Source: Callorhinus ursinus (Eukaryota > Chordata > Mammalia > Carnivora > Otariidae). Taken from it: a stretch of DNA of 64,000 nt. The translations under genes were made by a program, and so were the position numbers. Below, one piece after another: positions 24,841-35,809 of the stretch (position 1 is its first letter; each line of letters opens with the position of its first letter). The notes beneath the pieces were generated by a model. It worked only from the letters and a program-made list of their open reading frames with translations. It was not told the DNA's origin and did not search any database. The stretch spans positions 134,325,772 through 134,389,771 of the forward strand of contig NW_020312785.1 in NCBI RefSeq assembly GCF_003265705.1. The letters are read 5' to 3'.

Positions 24841-24999
24841 TTTGATGTAAAATTGTTCAAAAGTTCTTCATAACATATGGTCAGGTCATGTTATCTGTCT
24901 TGTATTGTTTCATGCAACTCCTTATAAATTGCTCCTCTTTAGTCTCTTATTAGATGCCCTTGTTAAGTTCTTGAACTCACAGTTTATTTACTTGTCCCT

Positions 25000-25392
25000 A
25001 AATCATTGCTGAAACTAGGATGCCATTTCCCCTTCATCATCACGCTAAGCAAAAACAAAAATAGAGGAAAAAAGAGAAAAAAATGATTCCATTTGTGTGA
25101 GATTCTAGAAAAGATGGATTCATCCATAAAATTCATCAGGAAGCAGATCAGTGGTATCCAGGGCCTAGAGGCTGCAGGGAAGGGTGATGACTCTAAAGGG
25201 GCAATGAGGGGCTCTAGGCGGGGTTGGGGGAGGGGGAGATGAAAGTATTCCATATCTTGATTGTTATGATGAAAGTATTCCATATCTTGATTGAGTAACT
25301 ATATTTGCAAAATTCATCAAACAGTAAACACTGTAATGGGCATTTATTATGTATAAATTATATTTCAATAAAGTTGATTAAAAAGTTATAAA
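25000..25392 (+). mobile_element. Old L1 3' UTR fragment
   Basis: ORF2 end and 3' UTR wording: attccatttgtgtgagattc, gcagatcagtggtatccagg, aaagtattccatatcttgat, ttatatttcaataaagttga, then a poly(A)-rich end. It carries an internal 26-bp duplication (25238-25263 and 25268-25293) and a G-rich tract at 25209-25237. Confidence 0.85.
25238..25293 (+). repeat. 26-bp direct duplication in L1 3' UTR
   Basis: Two identical 26-bp units beginning gatgaaagtattcc, separated by ttat. The second is the normal L1 position; the first is an extra copy. Confidence 0.9.
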
Positions 25393-25439
25393 ATAAGAAA
25401 AAAAAGAAAAGAACATTTAAAAAAAAAAAAGCTCAAATT

Positions 25440-25705
25440 TCCCTTCTCCATCATCTCTTCCCTAGTCAGACATAAGCTTTCCTTCCACCATTGTTTTATG
25501 TGCTCTGGGTTTTTGTACTTGTGACAAGCATAGCAGATATAGCCTTTAATGAGCATCTTGGTGTTAAGCTGACTGTTTCTCCTTGCAGCTTGCATATTCC
25601 CTTAGGAGAGAATCTGCGTCTCATTTGTCTTTTTCTCCCCCCCCGAAGCACCTACCTCAGAACTCATAAAAGGACCTCACTGAGCACTTGTTAAATCAAT
25701 AGCAC
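25440..25705 (+). repeat. L2 3'-end fragment
   Basis: Sense L2 terminus: agagaatctgcgtctcattt, gtctttttctcc, gaagcacctacctcagaact, cactgagcacttgttaaatc. Confidence 0.45.
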
Positions 25706-27039
25706 TATTTTCATATTTATATCCTGCCTGGTTCCCAAAAAGGATGAACAGGAAACAGCATTGATTTCCAGGGGTTGATGAATGAATGGAGTGTTCTTGG
25801 CACTGGAGCCCTCATCCTGGCTCCATGTGTAAAAATTGGGGGCAAAATGGGTTTTCGACCTACCTTCTTCACACCTGTACTTGCTTATTGATTGAGTGAA
25901 ATGCTTGCGATGGTTTCTCTGTTCTCTAGTAGGGAAATGCTGTACAGACCTTCTGCATTTTCCTTCTTAATGGTCCATTATTTCTCTGTAGAGAGGCCGC
26001 TGGTAGAATCTGTGTTGGCATACCACAAAGAAGTGGACACGACAGTGTAATAGGAAGGCAGCTATTATGTCCCATTATTACCTTGAGTGAAGGGAAATCG
26101 AAGGAGCATAGCGGTCTATTGCATAATGCCACTCTCGGGTTTTTATGGGGGAAAGCTCTGTAAATCAGCCCTCCTGTGCTGATTCTTGAGAAGACTTTTC
26201 CCCCCCTTCCCACATACCCTCTCCCTATGCAATTTTTCGTGTTCTCAACTGGCCGATTCCCTGGAATATTAGCTTTTCAAAATATGACACAGAAGTTCAC
26301 CAATTCCTTCCAACTCATAACACTTTAAAATTGCAACTCTAAATTATTTCTGTAAAAATAGCTGATTTTTATGACTCCTAGGGGATTTCTTATTTTAATC
26401 TGAAACCTTCAGAAATGGTTCAGTCTTGTGGAAATGATGGGGGGATGTCTGCTCTTAGCAGTTTTTGTGTTCAAGGGCAAACCAACCTCTGTGCTTGCTA
26501 ACTCTAATTTTCCAAGGGTTATGAGACTTTAATTTGATTCTTTATCCAGTGTGCATAAAACGTTCACTGGAATTTGCATAATACATTTATTGTATAATCA
26601 CTCTTCACATTAGTTACCTGCTTCCTCAAATGAACATTGCCTTTTTTAAGGGGATATATTAATGTAGGGCCAATTTGAACTTTGTAACTAAACAGAATTA
26701 GGTATATCTCTGAAGGACAAACATAAAGGAGAGAGAGAGGGAGGACAGGTACTTATTCTGAAATTGGCTATTATATAAAAATAGCCCCGATCCTGCATTT
26801 CCAAGTATTAATTTTGCAAACAGCAGCAGGGGAAAGATTGCTGTCTTTAAAAACACAGAGATGGAGAAGGAATACACTTGCCTGGCTTGTCGCTTAAAAT
26901 GCAGTTTAGGCAAGTGGATTCCATCAGGATGCCAGATTTTAGCACAGTCTAAGAAGGTGAGGGAGTTGGAGAGAGAGGGTGCCGTAGGCACTAGGCCAGG
27001 AGCTTTGAAGGCATTTTAATTCATTCAGTGCCCAGAGCC
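25706..27039 (+). other. Repeat-free intron, candidate conserved noncoding DNA
   Basis: No repeats across more than 1.3 kb in a repeat-rich window. Includes an exact POU octamer ATTTGCAT at 26572-26579. No exon recognised; the minus-strand frames at 25926 and 26698 have no other support. Confidence 0.35.
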
Positions 27040-27185
27040 AAAATATAATTAAGGTAATATTATTATTACCCTCAATTTTGGTTTAGTGTTCTGTGCCTTT
27101 GGAGTCATTGCTATCAAACAGCAGAGCGAAGACTTGAACCCAGACTGTATATGAGGCCAGCATCTTTGTCCTTCAACCACACCGA
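27040..27185 (+). repeat. MIR fragment
   Basis: Degenerate MIR: attattattaccctcaattt, ctatcaaacagcagagcgaa, gacttgaacccagactgtat. Confidence 0.6.
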
Positions 27186-27407
27186 ACAGTTTTCCATTAA
27201 ATACACTTGTCTAGTGTGAGCCACTTTGGGGACAGTGTATTTCTCAACATCAGCACTCTCCAGTGGAACCTGAAGAGCACTTGGCACAGGGACTATTCGG
27301 GGCCCTGATAGAGGTTGCATGAGTTGACGTTGAAGATCCCCATTTCCCCTGCAATTTTATAAGGATAGTAGGTGCAGTCCAGACCTGATGAGTGGCTTGT
27401 TGCAGAC

Positions 27408-27790
27408 CAGAGTGTCTCAGTCTTTAATGTGCGTACAATCATCTGGAGATCTTGTCAAAATGTAGAGCGTGACTGAGTAGATCCACGATGGGCAAGAGAT
27501 TCTTTTTTTATTTTTTAAGATTTATTTACTTATTTGAGAGAGAGAGAAGGAGTAGGAGGGAGAGCACGAGCAGGGGGAGGGGTAGAGGAAGAGGGAGAGA
27601 ATCTCAAGCAAACTCCCTGCTGAGTGCAGAGCCCACGTGGGGCTCCATCTCACGACCCTGAGATTATGACCTGACCTGAAATCAAGAGTCAGCTGCTCAA
27701 CCAACTGAGCCACCCAGGTACCCCACAGTGGGCAAGAGACTCTGAATTTCTGCAAATTCTCAAGTGATGCCATTGCTGCTGGTCCACGGA
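27408..27790. mobile_element. MER5A-like hAT element split by a SINE
   Basis: Left part 27408-27503 (tttaatgtgcgtacaatcat, ctggagatcttgtcaaaatg) and right part 27723-27790 (ctgaatttctgcaaattctc, tgctggtccacggacca) form one MER5A-like unit once the inserted SINE and one TSD copy are removed. Confidence 0.65.
27504..27722 (-). mobile_element. Can-SINE (older subfamily)
   Basis: Reverse copy with the older internal wording (cctgaaatcaagagtcagct) ending gagccacccaggtacccc. TSD ccacgatgggcaagagattc before, ccacagtgggcaagagactc after: 20 bp with three differences, consistent with an old insertion. Confidence 0.95.
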
Positions 27791-28600
27791 CCAGAGAGTA
27801 AGAAAGTAGAAAACCTCTCTGAGGAGGCCCCTCTGATCTCTGCTTACAGAGCCATTTCTCTAGTGATCCAGGTCCTGACCTTAGTTAGGACATTGTACTT
27901 AACCACCCAGGTCACAGTTTTCTAAACGACATCTTAACCAGCATATCCTAGGATCATTGAAATCCCATTGTCTTTAGGCAACCAAGACTCATCAAACAAG
28001 TTCTGCCTATAAGAGAGAAGACCTAAGTTGCAAGCCATGGATCACCAGCTATTAAAGGGACACAGAAGAGTTGGTAGCATCAGCTCGCATACCAATTTCC
28101 ATACTATAGTAAAATTTCCTTGGAGAAAACGTGTCTTTCATTGTTGAGGAAAAATATCTCACTTTCAACTTCAAAATAAATGTGCAATCATGAGTATAAT
28201 GACATGACTATTGAAATTCTTGGCATTCTTTCTGAATCACAGATCTGAAATTGTGTCTCAAGGTCCCAATATGTTTCCAAAATTCCTCTGAGATGGGTCC
28301 AGCCTAATTGCAATGAGAAGGAAAATGGGCCTCCAAACTCCTGTATTTCAGGAGGGCATTATTTGAATTTGATTTAACTGGCTTCCGAGATCTTTGGTTT
28401 GCATGCATTAGGGTCTTTGAAGTATCTTTCAAAGAAACAAAAAACTCAGAAAAAAAAATCACTCTCTAAAGTCTAGGAGACTTTAAGAGTATTGCTTATT
28501 CCTATTTTATTAATTTTAAAAATCTTTCAAAATGTTGGAATGAGATCAGTCTTGCAAATCAGTTGGCTAAGGCAAAACGTAGAGCTCAGAAATCTTTAAG
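27791..28600 (+). other. Unique intronic sequence
   Basis: No repeat family or exon recognised. Confidence 0.4.
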
Positions 28601-28602
28601 AA

Positions 28603-29077
28603 AAAACAAGGCATTATGCTGAGCAAAATAAGTCAATCAGAGAAATACATGTATCATATGATCTCACTGATATGAGGAATTCTTAATCTCAGGAAACAAA
28701 CTGAGGGTTGCTGGAGTGGTGGGGGGTGGGAGGGATGGGGTGGCTGGGTGATAGACATTGGGGAGGGTATGTGCTATGGTGAGCGCTGTGAATTGTGTAA
28801 GACTGTTGAATCACAGACCTGTACCTCTGAAACAAATAATACATTATATGTTAAAAAAAAAAAAAACGAAGGGAAAAATGAAGGGGGGGAAATCAGAGGG
28901 GGAGACGAACCATGAGAGACTATGGACCCTGAGAAACAAACTGAGGGTTCTAGAAGGGAGGGGGTGGGGGGATGGGTTACCCTGGTGATGGGTATTAAAG
29001 AGGGCACATTCTGAATGGAGCACTGGGTGTTATACGCAAACAATGAATCATGGAACACTACATCAAAAAAAAAAAAA
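28603..29077 (+). mobile_element. L1 3' end (young carnivore family, sense)
   Basis: Contains the last ORF2 codons and 3' UTR (aagtcaatcagagaaataca, gaacactacatcaaaaaaaa). Same family as the L1 at 37069-44083, whose 37130-37560 segment is the reverse complement of this stretch. Internal A14 near 28852, terminal A13. Two G-quadruplex-type tracts (28720-28740, 28956-28976). 5' truncated to about 475 bp. The antisense 118-codon frame here is a shadow. Confidence 0.92.
28956..28976 (+). other. G-quadruplex motif in L1 3' UTR
   Basis: Four G runs (3,5,6,3) with loops of 1, 1 and 2 nt: a canonical tight G4 motif on the RBMS3 sense strand. A looser one lies at 28720-28740. Confidence 0.75.
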
Positions 29078-29427
29078 GCTAGGCAATTGGATGTTGAAAA
29101 TAGTAGATTAACAAGATTATAGCAATCCATATTTATTGATCAGGAAAGGTAGCCACATGCCTTATTAAGAGAAAAAGGCAGATTATAAAACTGCATAATC
29201 TGATACTATTTGGGTTAAAAATAAAAAACAAAAAAATGAACAGTTTATTTTTGAGCCATGGCGTCGTGGTTAATTTCCTTCCATATTGACTGAAATTTCC
29301 TTAATAAAATTGTATAACTTTTAAAATTAGAAGAAAACAACACTACAATTTATTTTTAGGGGGAAAATGGACAGTTGGAGAGCCATTTATAAAACCTTAA
29401 ATACAATGTTTTTCATTTCATATTTTT
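29078..29427 (+). other. Unique intronic sequence
   Basis: AT-rich; no repeat family or exon recognised. Confidence 0.4.
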
Positions 29428-29447
29428 TGATAGCAGGAATAATTTTT

Positions 29448-29625
29448 TTTAAGATTTTATTTATTTATTTGAGAGAGAGCACAAGCAGGGGGAGGGGCAG
29501 AGGAAGAGGGAGAAGCAGACTCCCCACTGAGCAGGGATCCTGCCACAGGGCTTGATCCCAGGACCCTGGGATCATGACCTGAGCCAAAGGCAGACGCTTA
29601 ACCGACTGAGCCCCCCAGGCACCCC
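29448..29625 (-). mobile_element. Can-SINE
   Basis: Reverse copy ending gagccccccaggcacccc. Exact 20-bp TSD beginning tgatagcaggaataa at 29428-29447 and 29626-29645, so relatively young. Confidence 0.97.
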
Positions 29626-29645
29626 TGATAGCAGGAATAATTTTT

Positions 29646-31815
29646 ATCACTCTGTAAGTCCCTAAGTGCTTCTAATGCATGCAACAGTAGAGCTCAAGAT
29701 TAACTTTTGGTTGCTTTTTTAAGTTAGAACATCAGAAGGAATCATAGGAGAGTTTCTTGGGAAAGTGAACCACAGTGCTAAGGTCTAAGTAGAAAGGAAC
29801 TTACATTTATTTCAGTGAATACTGTTTTGTTTGGCTTGATTTTTATTTTTTATTTTTTTACCCCATGCATTCTGTTACTCTCAATTACCTATATGTACAC
29901 ATAATTTTCTTTATTTTTAAAATTTGAATACAGAACTAGAATCATATTTGTTATATCAGGTGGGATGAAAAGAAGTAATTTGGGATCTAATAGGATGTAA
30001 AAGACACCATTTTTCATAGTGCTAGGGACAGTACTTTTGGACATTTATTTAAAATACTTGGAATAAGGCCTATAAACACATGACTGAAGACTGCATCCAG
30101 TAAAATATGGGTTTAAAATAGAAAATGCGTGACTTTTATTAAACAGAAGCTTCCTGAGGGTTTCAAAGTGAGTTTTGTCAAAGGTTTAGAAGGAGGAAAT
30201 CATGCATGGAGCCTTTCCCAGGAAATTTAAAAGTTTAAAGGAATACCGGGCTTTGGGCAGAAATTGAGTTGAAGTGACAAGACAGTGGAGGGAAGATCTA
30301 GAATGTAGAGTATAGCAAAAACAGAGACTCACAGATAATACAGCCTTCTTAAAAAGAGTCGACCTTATGTAGGATTCACCTCCTCTTCCTTCCTTTTTGC
30401 ACTGAGCTACTTAATGCATCCCTCTGGGTGGTTGCCTCGTTCTGCTACAATATCCATCCTCTAAAGATGAATGGCCATGGGCCAGGGGATGTCTCTGCTC
30501 TAGAAGGATGTGAAAGACTACACACATGCTTCCTAGGCCATTAGCTAGAGCCATTGAGTGTCACTGTGCATTAAAGCACCTGGGGGCTGGGGGTGGAGGC
30601 ATGGGACTCTCCTTCCATGCATTCTCACACACTGAGACCATCATCTCTGCTCTTCTAAGGGATGAATCATCTACAATTCCCCAAGTCTATAAGACCAGAG
30701 CAAGGAGAGGGAGGGCAGGATGGGCACTCCGGAATGAAATCATAGCTAGTTCTGCCTACCCTACTGTGCACTGCAATTGTAGAGATATAATTAGAGTGTT
30801 CAGTTACAGCTTGCTTCCATCATAGTTACAAACTCAATGGAATTATTTTATCAGTATCCTGGCTGGCTCCTGGAGCCACACAGCATTTCATGTTTGTACC
30901 TCCCTCTGCTGTTGATGGCAGAGACACATAGGACCAAATGTTCACACAAGACATATTTTTTTGTATTCTTGAACACTGCCTGTTAGCAAAGGAAGGCTTT
31001 GCGCGATGATTCACAGAGGTTAATCTGCCCATTTACAGCCAAGCAGACTGCTCCCTTAATCTCTGCAATATTATAATAAAATAATGGTTGGTCTCGTCAA
31101 AGACCTTGGCAAATCAGTGAGTTTCTTTAATCTTAATAAAGCATAGTGATCTCTCTAAGCCCATAAATGATGATCCTGATCTTAATTTTGACTTTACTCA
31201 GTATAAAGAAGCAATTTCTCTCATTTAAAAATCAATTGAATGGGGTGAGTAAGGAAGTGAGTTTGGGGATTTGAATTTGTGTTTGGTTTAATAAGACTTT
31301 CTGTGCAACATAAATGGAATGAGATAGTGTCCCATTTTCAAGTGGCATACTACTAAGTACTTTGCTCCCTAAATTTGTCTGTCTTTGTAATTGTTCTGTT
31401 CTGCCGGGAAATGCCATATGGGACCTAATTTCTTTTCCTAGTGCTTCCTTTTGTCGTTTGTACAAAATGTATTGACTTTGCCCCCGCCTGGAAGAAATAT
31501 TTGCCATGTTGAAATACTAGCATTTTCCTTTCACTTTTTTATGTGGTGCTGATACCTCTCCATATTTTGTATATAACTTAATTCATTTCTGCTGTGCACA
31601 AAAACTGGTAAACAGAGAGACAGAAGAATACATACAAACATAAATTTAAAACATGAATAATTTTACCATCATGCCACACATCGAAAGGGTTTGTGCATGT
31701 TGAATCAGGCGTTCATCTCTGATTAGCAGAACTGTATACACAAAACCATGTGTACTATACCAAAGGAAAACATGGCCTTTTGCATATGCTCACCTAATGT
31801 AACCCCCTATGTGTT
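29646..31815 (+). other. Repeat-poor intron
   Basis: More than 2 kb without a recognised repeat. 30760-31230 has AT-rich but non-simple sequence (atataattagagtg, tctcgtcaaagaccttggca) of the kind seen in conserved noncoding elements. No exon identified; the + frame at 30526 and the minus frames at 30826 and 31232 are unsupported. Confidence 0.35.
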
Positions 31816-31830
31816 AGAAGACTCTCTATT

Positions 31831-32035
31831 GGGCTCCTGGGTGGCTCAGTCGGTTAAGTGTCTGCCTGCGGCTCAGGTCATGCTCCCAGGGTCCTGGGAT
31901 GGAGTCTCGAATCAGGCTGTCTGCTTGATGGGGAGTCTGCTTCTCTCACTGCCTCTCCCCTTGCTTGTGCTCTCTCTCTCTTTCTCACTGTGTCCCATGC
32001 TCTCTCTCTCTCAAATAAATAAATAAAATATTTAA
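31831..32035 (+). mobile_element. Can-SINE
   Basis: Starts gggctcctgggtggctcagt; tail aaataaataaataaaatatt. TSD agaagactctctatt at 31816-31830, aaaagactctatt at 32036-32048. Confidence 0.95.
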
Positions 32036-32039
32036 AAAA

Positions 32040-32190
32040 AGACTCTATTGTATTTAAATTTCCTTATCTACCCTACTAGACCATTAAACTGCCTGACAGG
32101 AGGGACTATATTAGAGTCTTAGTTTTCCCTGCAGCATCTAGTGAGCTATCTTTCTTGCACATAGTAGATGTTCAGTAAATGAAATAATAG
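32040..32190 (+). repeat. L2 3' end
   Basis: Sense L2 terminus: ccctactagaccattaaact, gacaggagggactatattag, tgcacatagtagatgttcag, taaatgaa. The adjacent SINE inserted at its 5' side. Confidence 0.65.
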
Positions 32191-33138
32191 GAAAGCCACA
32201 TCATGATTTAAAAGCATTCCTCCTAATGGGTAAATCCTACTCCAAAAACTGATGTCTCATTTTAGTGTTTCTGGCACCAGAATATCAGAATGTTTGGGTA
32301 ATTAAGTTTAAACATCAGGGGAATCTAGTGAAATACTCTGTTTACTGTATATAGGACGTTGTTACCCTTCTTATTTACCTCTATTTGCTAAGCATCTGAG
32401 GGCATAGCCCTTTGCAGGGAAAGTACACATGCTTGTCTTTTTTTTTTTTTTTCTGGATAAAATCATTCCAAAATACTTTCTGAAGATGTTTCAAAGCATA
32501 GGTGATTTCAGATTTTAATGGCTTAAGTTTTCTTTCACTCAAAATAAGCATTCTTGTGCTAGCTTTTGCATTCTAGCAGGATTTATCTTTTGCCTTTATT
32601 TTTCACACATCTAAGTTGGGCTGTATGGCTATTCTGGTTTCTCTGTAGTACCCTTGCTTCATTATACTAATCACCGCAAAGAAGATCCTGAAGTAATGAC
32701 TGGGGTTTCTGGTTAGTTTGGTTTTATAAATATACAAGTAGTGAAGAATTTATCAGTGCTACCTGCAACCACCTTCTTTGATCACATAATGTGGAGAATT
32801 AGGAAATGCAATAATAAGAAAAAGACAATCAGCAATCCCTCAACGTTTTCGGGATGCGAGAGAAATTAGCCGAAATGCAAGCAAGGTGGCAGCCTGGACT
32901 CCACCATACCTGTAGGAAGCCTGCAAACCACTCCTCCCTTCTGCCAGGTCACCTTCCCTCCCTCAAGCTCTGGTTTTCTGCTCTGTGCTCAGATGAGAGC
33001 CACAGAATATCATTAAACCAAAACAGAAGGAGGAGGGATTGATGGGAGGGCAATTCTTAAACATCTTCAACGGTTCAATATGAGTAGAATTTCAGTTGAA
33101 CGTGTAATTCCCAGACAAAGTGTTCACTTATTCTGTTT
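32191..33138 (+). other. Unique intronic sequence
   Basis: A T16 run near 32437; no repeat family or exon recognised. Confidence 0.4.
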
Positions 33139-33153
33139 AAAAATCGCATTTGA

Positions 33154-33339
33154 GGGCGCCTGGGTGGCTCAGTTGGTTAAGCGACTGCCTTCGGCTCAGG
33201 TCATGATCCTGGAGTCCCTGGATCGAGTCCCGCATCGGGCTCCCTGCTCAGCAGGGAGTCTGCTTCTCCCTCTGACCCTCCCCCCATCTCATGTGCTTTC
33301 TCTCTGTCTCTCAAATAAATAAATAAAATCTTTAAAAAA
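33154..33339 (+). mobile_element. Can-SINE (arctoid type)
   Basis: Head gggcgcctgggtggctcagt, arctoid-type interior (gactgccttcggctcagg, cgcatcgggctccctgctca). Exact 15-bp TSD aaaaatcgcatttga at 33139-33153 and 33340-33354. Confidence 0.97.
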
Positions 33340-33804
33340 AAAAATCGCATTTGACTCACAGCTGGATCGTCTTTGAAAGAAGTTGGGTGTTACATCAAGC
33401 CACCTGTGTTTCAAGTGGGCTTATGACAGCCATTCTGAAGAAGAAGAGCAATGTAAATGTTATGAGATTTAGTGTACAGTTCAGTCTGGGAGCAAGTCTC
33501 CCTCCACTGAATAGATGCCACCACAAATCCGAACTAGGAGTTCTGGTTTTAATATCTCCCTGCTGCCCCCCGTAGAAATCCCAATGTTGGTAAACGGGTA
33601 AGCAGTTTAAATAGAAAATTTGAAAAGCGAGCAGCAACAGAGAAGTACAAAATAGGCTGGTGAAGGTGGCAAAGAGACTTTTAACAAAATGCAAATGGAT
33701 TGTCACACAGTGGTCCAGTTGAATGGCCAAGGTCGCAGAGAAGTTGCCTACAAATGCAACCCTCTGGGCCAATCCATTGTTTGTAGAACTTGGTTACAAT
33801 TTCT

Positions 33805-33805
<1 letters not shown>

Positions 33806-33852
<47 letters not shown>
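33806..33852 (+). repeat. (GT)23 microsatellite
   Basis: Perfect dinucleotide run. Confidence 0.97.
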
Positions 33853-33854
<2 letters not shown>

Positions 33855-33879
33855 TTTTTCTATAAAGTCACCATGCTTG

Positions 33880-34700
33880 TGGTGCAATAAAAATAACAAA
33901 ACTTTAAATTAACACACCAAGTTTAAGGCATTTCAGGAAAGCATTGATTATATCTGCCAATGGAATGAGTGCATTTGGCGAATGACCTAATTAGCGTGGA
34001 GTTGGTTCTTTCTCACTGCTCTGCTTCCCGCTAATTGCAGAACCGCTGGCTTTCTCCCCCTGACAAGGAAGAAAAACAAGGACAGGGGTGTGTGGAGAAA
34101 ACAGTGACATTCAGGTTTAATTCATTTGAACCTGCTGCCAAGCTTAATTATGTAATTGAGGGAGTGAGACTGGTGTGCGTCCAGCCACTTGGGCTCATGT
34201 TTGCGACGGTTTCCCTTCACCAGTGTTTTAAGGAGGATTTTAGCAGTGACCATAAAGCATTATTAGCTGGAGCTGAACTAATTAATCTCCCTACCCTGCC
34301 CCTCTCCAGATGTAGGTACAGAGGTTCCTGTACCCAGACTTGATTCTGTCTCATTAAGGAAAGCAAATTGAAACCAAATTGAAGTCACTTTATTTGGTAA
34401 TAAATGCATCATTATTCTTTCAGAGTGGCTTTGTGTTTTGTTTTGTTCTCCTGGTTGCATGTAGTGTATACCGTCACATAAAACTCAGGAATGCAACGTG
34501 CATTTCTACAATCAGAGTGTTTTTCGGGACCGCTTGAGACATTTTTACCTCTGCACTTTCATTTTAATTCGTGAAATATGGATGGAAAACACATAGCTTG
34601 GTGAAATATTTCATATCTGGTGGCTTATTCTTTATTTGTAACTTTGTGTCAGGGGATCTGAGCACCCCTGTTGCGGTGGAGTCTTCTGTAGAAGAGATAT
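33880..34700 (+). promoter_or_regulatory. Candidate conserved noncoding element
   Basis: Repeat-free and compositionally complex. Homeodomain-type cores cluster at 33987-33994 (CTAATTAG), 34031-34037 (CTAATTG), 34145-34157 (TAATTATGTAATT) and 34278-34287 (CTAATTAATC). No coding signature; the 102-codon frame at 34035 is unsupported. Enhancer function is inference. Confidence 0.35.
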
Positions 34701-35124
34701 TTTGTACCGAGGCACCCCTCTCCTTGCTGGCCTGATGGCTCTAGAAATACACTCTTTTCAAAGTTCATCCGTCCCGTCCCTGATTCAGAGAAAGCTCAGG
34801 TGTCTCATTCCCTCACAGAGATTTCTTCTGTTTGGACTGAAGTTCAGCCCTGGAGATCAGCATTGTGATTTTGTAATATCCTGTGTAATGTGTGGGGGTT
34901 GAAGGAAAGGGAGGGAGCCAGAGAAGAAGCCATGTTGGAACAGAGGCAGTCCTGAAATCGGGGGCCGCCTGGCTGGGTGGCAGCATGGCAGAGCCAGACG
35001 GGGACCGTTTGGCATTTATATTGTTCTTTATAGTCAAAATATATTAATAGACATTTTAATCAGTTAATTCCCACTCTAGTCTGTGAAGTAGTAGCACCTT
35101 TTAAACATACTTTTAATTAATTTT

Positions 35125-35215
35125 GACAAATATTTATTAAGCACAGGCTATGTGTTAAGTACAGTCCCAATAACTGGGTACATACAAATAAATAACACTC
35201 ATTAACCAAGAGTGA
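35125..35215 (-). repeat. L2 3' end
   Basis: Antisense L2 terminus: acaaatatttattaagcaca, ggctatgtgttaagtacagt, acatacaaataaataacac. Confidence 0.6.
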
Positions 35216-35284
35216 TCATTTTTCTTTTTCTGCCATCAAGTTGAAATGAGCTAAGGGAATGATCCCTCTTTTAGTAAGGGCAGC

Positions 35285-35475
35285 ACTGCATATGTGTTCC
35301 AGATTCTCTCACTCCTTCACTTTTTAGGAACATTGTTCTATAAATTATCCCCTTGCCCTCCTGAAGTTTTGATCTCTTGCTTTCTGCTTGATCATTCCTA
35401 TCCCTATTTGAAATTGCCAAGAACAGTCCCATCGTGGGTGCAACAAATAAACATTTGTTGAATAACTTGAATGAA
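35285..35475 (+). repeat. L2 3' end
   Basis: Sense L2 terminus ending caacaaataaacatttgttg then aataacttgaatgaa. Confidence 0.5.
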
Positions 35476-35538
35476 TCCTCTGTAGTTCCCTGGCTTCCCA
35501 TTGAAATCAGCTGAGGAACATACATGTACACGTATACA

Positions 35539-35546
<8 letters not shown>

Positions 35547-35571
<25 letters not shown>

Positions 35572-35572
35572 A
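35547..35572 (+). repeat. (CA)13 microsatellite
   Basis: Perfect CA run, preceded by CT units. Confidence 0.95.
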
Positions 35573-35639
35573 TGCACACAGTTGTGTATGTACGTGTGTG
35601 TAAACACCTGGGCACGTTACTAAAGATACTGATTTACTT

Positions 35640-35735
35640 TCCTGGGGGTGAGAAATGGACACTGGTATTTCTTTTTTAAGCTCCCCAGGTGATTCTAGTG
35701 TACAGCTAAGGTTAAAAACCGTGGCATCTCCTATC
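35640..35735. mobile_element. MER5A-like fragment
   Basis: cactggtatttcttttttaa, gctccccaggtgattctagt, gtacagctaaggttaaaaac: the right half of a MER5A-type element. Confidence 0.6.
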
Positions 35736-35809
35736 TTAAAACAAAGCAAAACAACTCATTTGACCTCCTATTACCCCCCTAGCGGACCTGTCTCTGAATT
35801 CTTCCCAGT

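Noticed and set aside
30526..30825. 99-codon + frame
   Set aside because: No similarity, no splice context, composition of noncoding DNA.
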